Positions 9,728 through 11,677 of a stretch of 11,677 bases of DNA are shown here, one piece after another. Source of the stretch: Coprinopsis marcescibilis. Taxonomy: Eukaryota > Basidiomycota > Agaricomycetes > Agaricales > Psathyrellaceae. The DNA lies in contig ML210607.1 of the NCBI GenBank assembly GCA_004369085.1, positions 1 through 11,677 on the forward strand, in the 5' to 3' direction. The translations under genes and the position numbers were made by a program. Below the pieces are notes generated by a model. The model saw only the letters and a program-made list of their open reading frames with translations. It was not told the DNA's origin and did no database searches. Within the stretch, counting starts at the first letter, position 1, and every line of letters begins with the position of its first letter.

Positions 9728-9810
9728 CTTGATCAAACCATCAGCGCCGCTTGATCTAGTTGGTCTGGCTAGATCAACTTGGCATGTGTTCTTGATCAAG
9801 CAAGATCAAG
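9728..9810. repeat. Right subterminal TTGATC-type motif cluster
   Basis: CTTGATCAA at 9728-9736, CTTGATCTAG at 9750-9759, CTAGATCAA at 9769-9777, CTTGATCAAG at 9791-9800 and CAAGATCAAG at 9801-9810 mirror the cluster at the left end, in both orientations. The density is far above the rest of the window. Confidence 0.65.
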
Positions 9811-9829
9811 CCCCTAGGAAATTTGCGAC
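9803..9829 (-). repeat. Right terminal inverted repeat
   Basis: It ends TAGGAAATTTGCGAC, the exact inverse of the first 15 bases of the left terminus. Differences from the left copy fall at positions 16, 18 and 21 counted from the outer end. Confidence 0.85.
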
Positions 9830-9833
9830 TTGT

Positions 9834-9936
9834 GGAAAGCATTTGCAAACCATGACCTGAGGGAATGCGCCACTTGGACCACCACCGCAGTCAGTGTCCA
9901 TTTCTCCCCTGGATATTGGGCAAGGGCCCTGTTCCC
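9834..9936 (+). repeat. 162-bp tandem repeat, copy A, right part
   Basis: This continues copy A after the insertion and matches 9996-10098 at exactly 162 bases offset, with about nine substitutions and no gaps. Together with 8532-8590 it makes one full 162-bp unit once the element is left out. Confidence 0.9.
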
Positions 9937-10098
9937 ACCTGTGTTATGCTATTTGCACTAGGTTAGAGGCCTTGGAACCATCCCAGCCACTGTCTGGAAA
10001 GCATTTGCGAACCATTACCTGAGGGAATGCACCACTTGGCCCACCACCGCAGTCAGTGTCTATTTCTCTCCCGGATATTGGACAAGGGCCCTGTTCCT
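9937..10098 (+). repeat. 162-bp tandem repeat, copy B (empty site)
   Basis: This is an uninterrupted unit that follows copy A without a gap. At 9987-9997 it preserves the sequence the element inserted into in copy A. The unit is mixed in composition and I recognise no protein in it. The open frames crossing it (for example 10027-10314) span the repeat boundary and look incidental. Confidence 0.9.
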
Positions 10099-10148
10099 AC
10101 CTGTGGAGTCACAGCGTCCATTTCTTTGCCGGATATTGGGCAAGGGCC
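10099..10148 (+). repeat. 162-bp tandem repeat, copy C, truncated
   Basis: It starts with the unit's ACCTGTG, then jumps to the GAGTCA...CATTTCT...GGATATTGGGCAAGGGCC section, corresponding to about 9887-9928 of copy A. About 110 bases of the unit are missing. Similarity ends at about 10148. Confidence 0.7.
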
Positions 10149-10310
10149 ATCACTGGAGGTTATTGTCATGGCATGCACACCTCTCCCAAAGCCTTTCACT
10201 GGCCTATTGCCCAAGTTTCCACACCAGAACTGCCCATTAACAATTCCCACTGTCTTTGCTATCCAGTGCCTAACAGAGGTATTAGTGATGAGCGTTCTTG
10301 AGTTTGATTT

Positions 10311-10508
10311 ATGAATGGCAGGCTGCTTAGATTCTGTCCAGATGTAATTGAACAGAAGATGGTGCTAGAAGAAGAGGTCAACAGCCAAGGTGCTCCTCCA
10401 AGGTCAGCTTATTCTTCCTTAAGCATTTTATCTCATGACCAAACACGGCAGAGACTCTCAGAAAAGTTTCTAAGCCCAAAAAAGACAACGGCGCTGCAAT
10501 GGGTCTGA
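10311..10508 (+). CDS. Hypothetical protein or exon, 65 codons
   Basis: An ATG-started frame encodes a hydrophilic, charged peptide (DVIEQKMVLEEEV, then LSHDQTRQRLSEKFL). It looks more protein-like than most frames in the window but matches no family I know. It lies just outside the tandem repeats and about 140 bases before the next candidate frame in the same direction. The two could be exons of one gene, but no clear donor and acceptor pair was found. There are no Cys, membrane or signal features of note. Confidence 0.18.
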   Translation: MNGRLLRFCPDVIEQKMVLEEEVNSQGAPPRSAYSSLSILSHDQTRQRLSEKFLSPKKTTALQWV

Positions 10509-10644
10509 CATCAGCAAAAGCAGAGGTTCCTTTGTACACCGTTTCTTTCTCTCCTCTCTATCTGTGATTCCACTCACCTTGCATCTCTAGTCAGAGTCTC
10601 GCAAATTTGCCTATTGCTCACAGCATGGTAGGCTAAGGCATACC

Positions 10645-11154
10645 ATGTCCGGTATAGCACTTGCAGGAGTTGTCAGAGTGCTCAAGCCACTTTATTGTCT
10701 AAAAGTAATACATGCTTGGCTTGCCAACCCAAGAATGGTGATCAATGCTATTTGCGTACTTGCAAGTGCCAGGGCACAGGGGGCAGCAGAAAAAACTTTC
10801 TCTGGACCAGGGGGGGCAGGGGGGAACCCGAGCAGCCTGGGGGTGTGGGTAAGCAGCAATGAAGGGGCTGAGAATGGACTGCCCCATGTCATCAACTCAC
10901 CACTGGGCACCCATATGCGTGTTATGCCTGTGAAAGACACCAACAATGTGAGGGGAAGCAGCCAGGGCCAGCAGGTTACAGAGAGGAGAGCGATCCTCAA
11001 GACAATGCCCCAGGACTGGCAGACCAATCACAGCTGGAGGGGGAGGGAGGTGTCAACCATGGTGCAGCTTAGGCGCTCCATTACAAACCAGTTCAGCAAC
11101 TCAGGACTCACTGCTATGGCAATGGTATATTTCGCCTCCCAAAATGTGTGCTAA
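10645..11154 (+). CDS. Hypothetical protein, 169 codons
   Basis: This is the longest open frame in the window, from ATG to TAA. The N-terminal part (about residues 3-45) is moderately hydrophobic. A Gly/Pro-rich stretch around residues 53-63 (SGPGGAGGNP) is encoded by the G-run region. The rest is hydrophilic with several Asn, Gln and Arg residues and ends in TAMAMVYFASQNVC. Codons favour purine first bases and G or C in third position, unlike the frames of the left 8 kb. I recognise no domain; in particular I see no helicase motifs, although telomere-linked helicases are common near fungal chromosome ends. The ATG sits inside a 7-bp inverted repeat (CATGGTA 10624-10630, TACCATG 10641-10647). 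The length is only slightly above chance, and the opposite strand is also open over much of it. Confidence 0.28.
   Translation: MSGIALAGVVRVLKPLYCLKVIHAWLANPRMVINAICVLASARAQGAAEKTFSGPGGAGGNPSSLGVWVSSNEGAENGLPHVINSPLGTHMRVMPVKDTNNVRGSSQGQQVTERRAILKTMPQDWQTNHSWRGREVSTMVQLRRSITNQFSNSGLTAMAMVYFASQNVC
10810..10849 (+). other. G-quadruplex-prone G-run cluster
   Basis: Runs of seven, six, five and three G are separated by gaps of 2, 14 and 3 bases. This fits a quadruplex with one long loop. It lies inside the 169-codon open frame. A second purine-rich G cluster occurs at about 11037-11052. Confidence 0.5.
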
Positions 11155-11356
11155 ATCCCAAAACAAATTTAACCTATTGACAGAAACATATAGCAAGCTT
11201 GAAAATGATTCAACAATTTGTTTGTGGATTTTTGGAAACATTCTGCAGTGAACAATAGAACTGGGCTGTAGCAGGGCTTCTTGTGTCTCCCTAAACAATA
11301 ACAGAGGGTTGCTGGCCCTGCAACAATCAGATTCTATCCTGCCTTCTTAAAAAGGC
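11155..11356. other. Spacer, no feature recognised
   Basis: AT-leaning sequence between the 169-codon frame and the telomere-adjacent small frame. No promoter or terminator could be identified with confidence. Confidence 0.4.
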
Positions 11357-11587
11357 ATGAAAAAATTCACCAAAAATCACAAAATACTCATTTTTTATCT
11401 TCTGCTGTGCGGAATGCATTATTCGAGTACTATATACCGTTCTCTGTCAAGTAAGAAACCAAATTTGGCCTTTACACTCTGTAGTCATTGTCTTCCTCCC
11501 CTACATGAGTGCCATCAGCTGCCACCCATGCTTTCCTGCTCTTCTTGCCCAGTTCCTTCACAAAATTCAATGCCTGTGCCTTCTTAG
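11357..11587 (+). CDS. Possible small secreted Cys-rich protein, 76 aa
   Basis: The frame begins with a basic segment (MKKFTKNHK) and a hydrophobic run (ILIFYLLLCG), like a secretion signal, with a possible cleavage site after it. The remainder has five Cys in the pattern CxxC, six residues, C, eight residues, CxxC, and is Pro-rich at the end. The stop codon TAG is part of the first telomeric TTAGGG. The protein therefore ends where the telomere begins, which suggests truncation by telomere addition or chance openness. Small secreted Cys-rich proteins are frequent in fungal subtelomeres (general knowledge). At this length, with no homologue recognised, the call is weak. Confidence 0.2.
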   Translation: MKKFTKNHKILIFYLLLCGMHYSSTIYRSLSSKKPNLAFTLCSHCLPPLHECHQLPPMLSCSSCPVPSQNSMPVPS

Positions 11588-11677
11588 GGTTAGGGTTAGG
11601 GTTAGGGTTAGGGTTAGGGTTAGGGTTAGGGTTAGGGTTAGGGTTAGGGTTAGGGTTAGGGTTAGGGTTAGGGTTAG
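11584..11677 (+). repeat. Telomere, (TTAGGG)15 plus TTAG
   Basis: There are 94 bases of perfect TTAGGG units, running to the last base of the window with no variant. The G-rich strand reads 5' to 3' toward the end, as required for the 3'-ending strand of a right-hand chromosome terminus. The repeats template protection by telomere-binding proteins and telomerase. The transition from unique sequence is abrupt (CCTTC then TTAGGG). Confidence 0.98.

Larger units (their letters stand above)
8591..9829. mobile_element. Non-autonomous DNA transposon with 27-bp TIRs
   Basis: The segment is bounded by inverted repeats beginning GTCGCAAATTTCCTA, which match at 24 of 27 positions. The two flanks are the two parts of one 162-bp repeat unit. 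The neighbouring unit lacks the insertion and has only four bases (GTCT, 9992-9995) at that point, while here ATGT (8587-8590) and TTGT (9830-9833) flank the element. The target-site duplication is thus either 4 bp with one mismatch, or an exact 3-bp TGT with one extra base at the right end. Both ends carry clustered TTGATC-type motifs typical of transposase-binding subterminal repeats. The longest internal frame is 88 codons without ATG and is not a transposase, so the copy would need help in trans. The terminus and target size do not let me name a superfamily. Confidence 0.8.

Noticed and set aside
10692..11027. Minus-strand hydrophobic open frame of 111 codons
   Set aside because: It lies fully opposite the 169-codon plus-strand frame. 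Its hydrophobic character follows from being the complement of a hydrophilic, purine-rich coding-like strand.
1..11677. CRISPR array, bacterial operon or rRNA
   Set aside because: No regularly spaced short repeats, no compact gene runs with ribosome-binding sites and no rRNA-like segments are present. The terminal TTAGGG array shows a eukaryotic chromosome.

Overview
The window is a eukaryotic chromosome end, most likely from a filamentous basidiomycete. It finishes in 15 perfect TTAGGG units plus TTAG (11584-11677), with the G-rich strand running toward the end, as at a right telomere. The fungal assignment rests on that repeat and on a minus-strand block of 45-residue TPR repeats (motifs such as ECIxLHREAL and PHPDR) of a kind I recall as abundant in Agaricomycetes. 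No gene can be assigned a function except this broken TPR fragment. Nearly all open frames are as short as chance would give.

Layout. 1-7917: about 8 kb of gene-poor sequence. It holds a T/G-rich repeat patch at the left edge, a hairpin, a short (ATG)n run, a degenerate tRNA-like sequence, and a few short open frames with possible splice sites. 7918-8524: remnant of a TPR gene on the minus strand, cut at both ends, frameshifted, and missing most of one repeat. 8532-10148: a subtelomeric tandem repeat of 162-bp units. One unit is split by a 1.24-kb insertion (8591-9829) with 27-bp terminal inverted repeats. The neighbouring unit preserves the empty site, so the insertion can be read base by base. 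Inside the insertion, both ends carry clusters of a TTGATC-type motif, and the middle holds a tRNA-like pol III promoter followed by an A-rich tail that resembles a SINE. 10149-11583: a telomere-adjacent segment with two unrecognised open frames of coding-like appearance, a G-quadruplex-prone stretch, and a small Cys-rich open frame with a signal-peptide-like start whose stop codon is provided by the first telomere repeat.

The genes do not form a pathway. The region reads as subtelomeric turnover: gene decay, satellite-like duplication, transposon insertion and telomere addition. The best-supported new observation is the 8591-9829 element with its paralogous empty site. I could not assign it to a superfamily.
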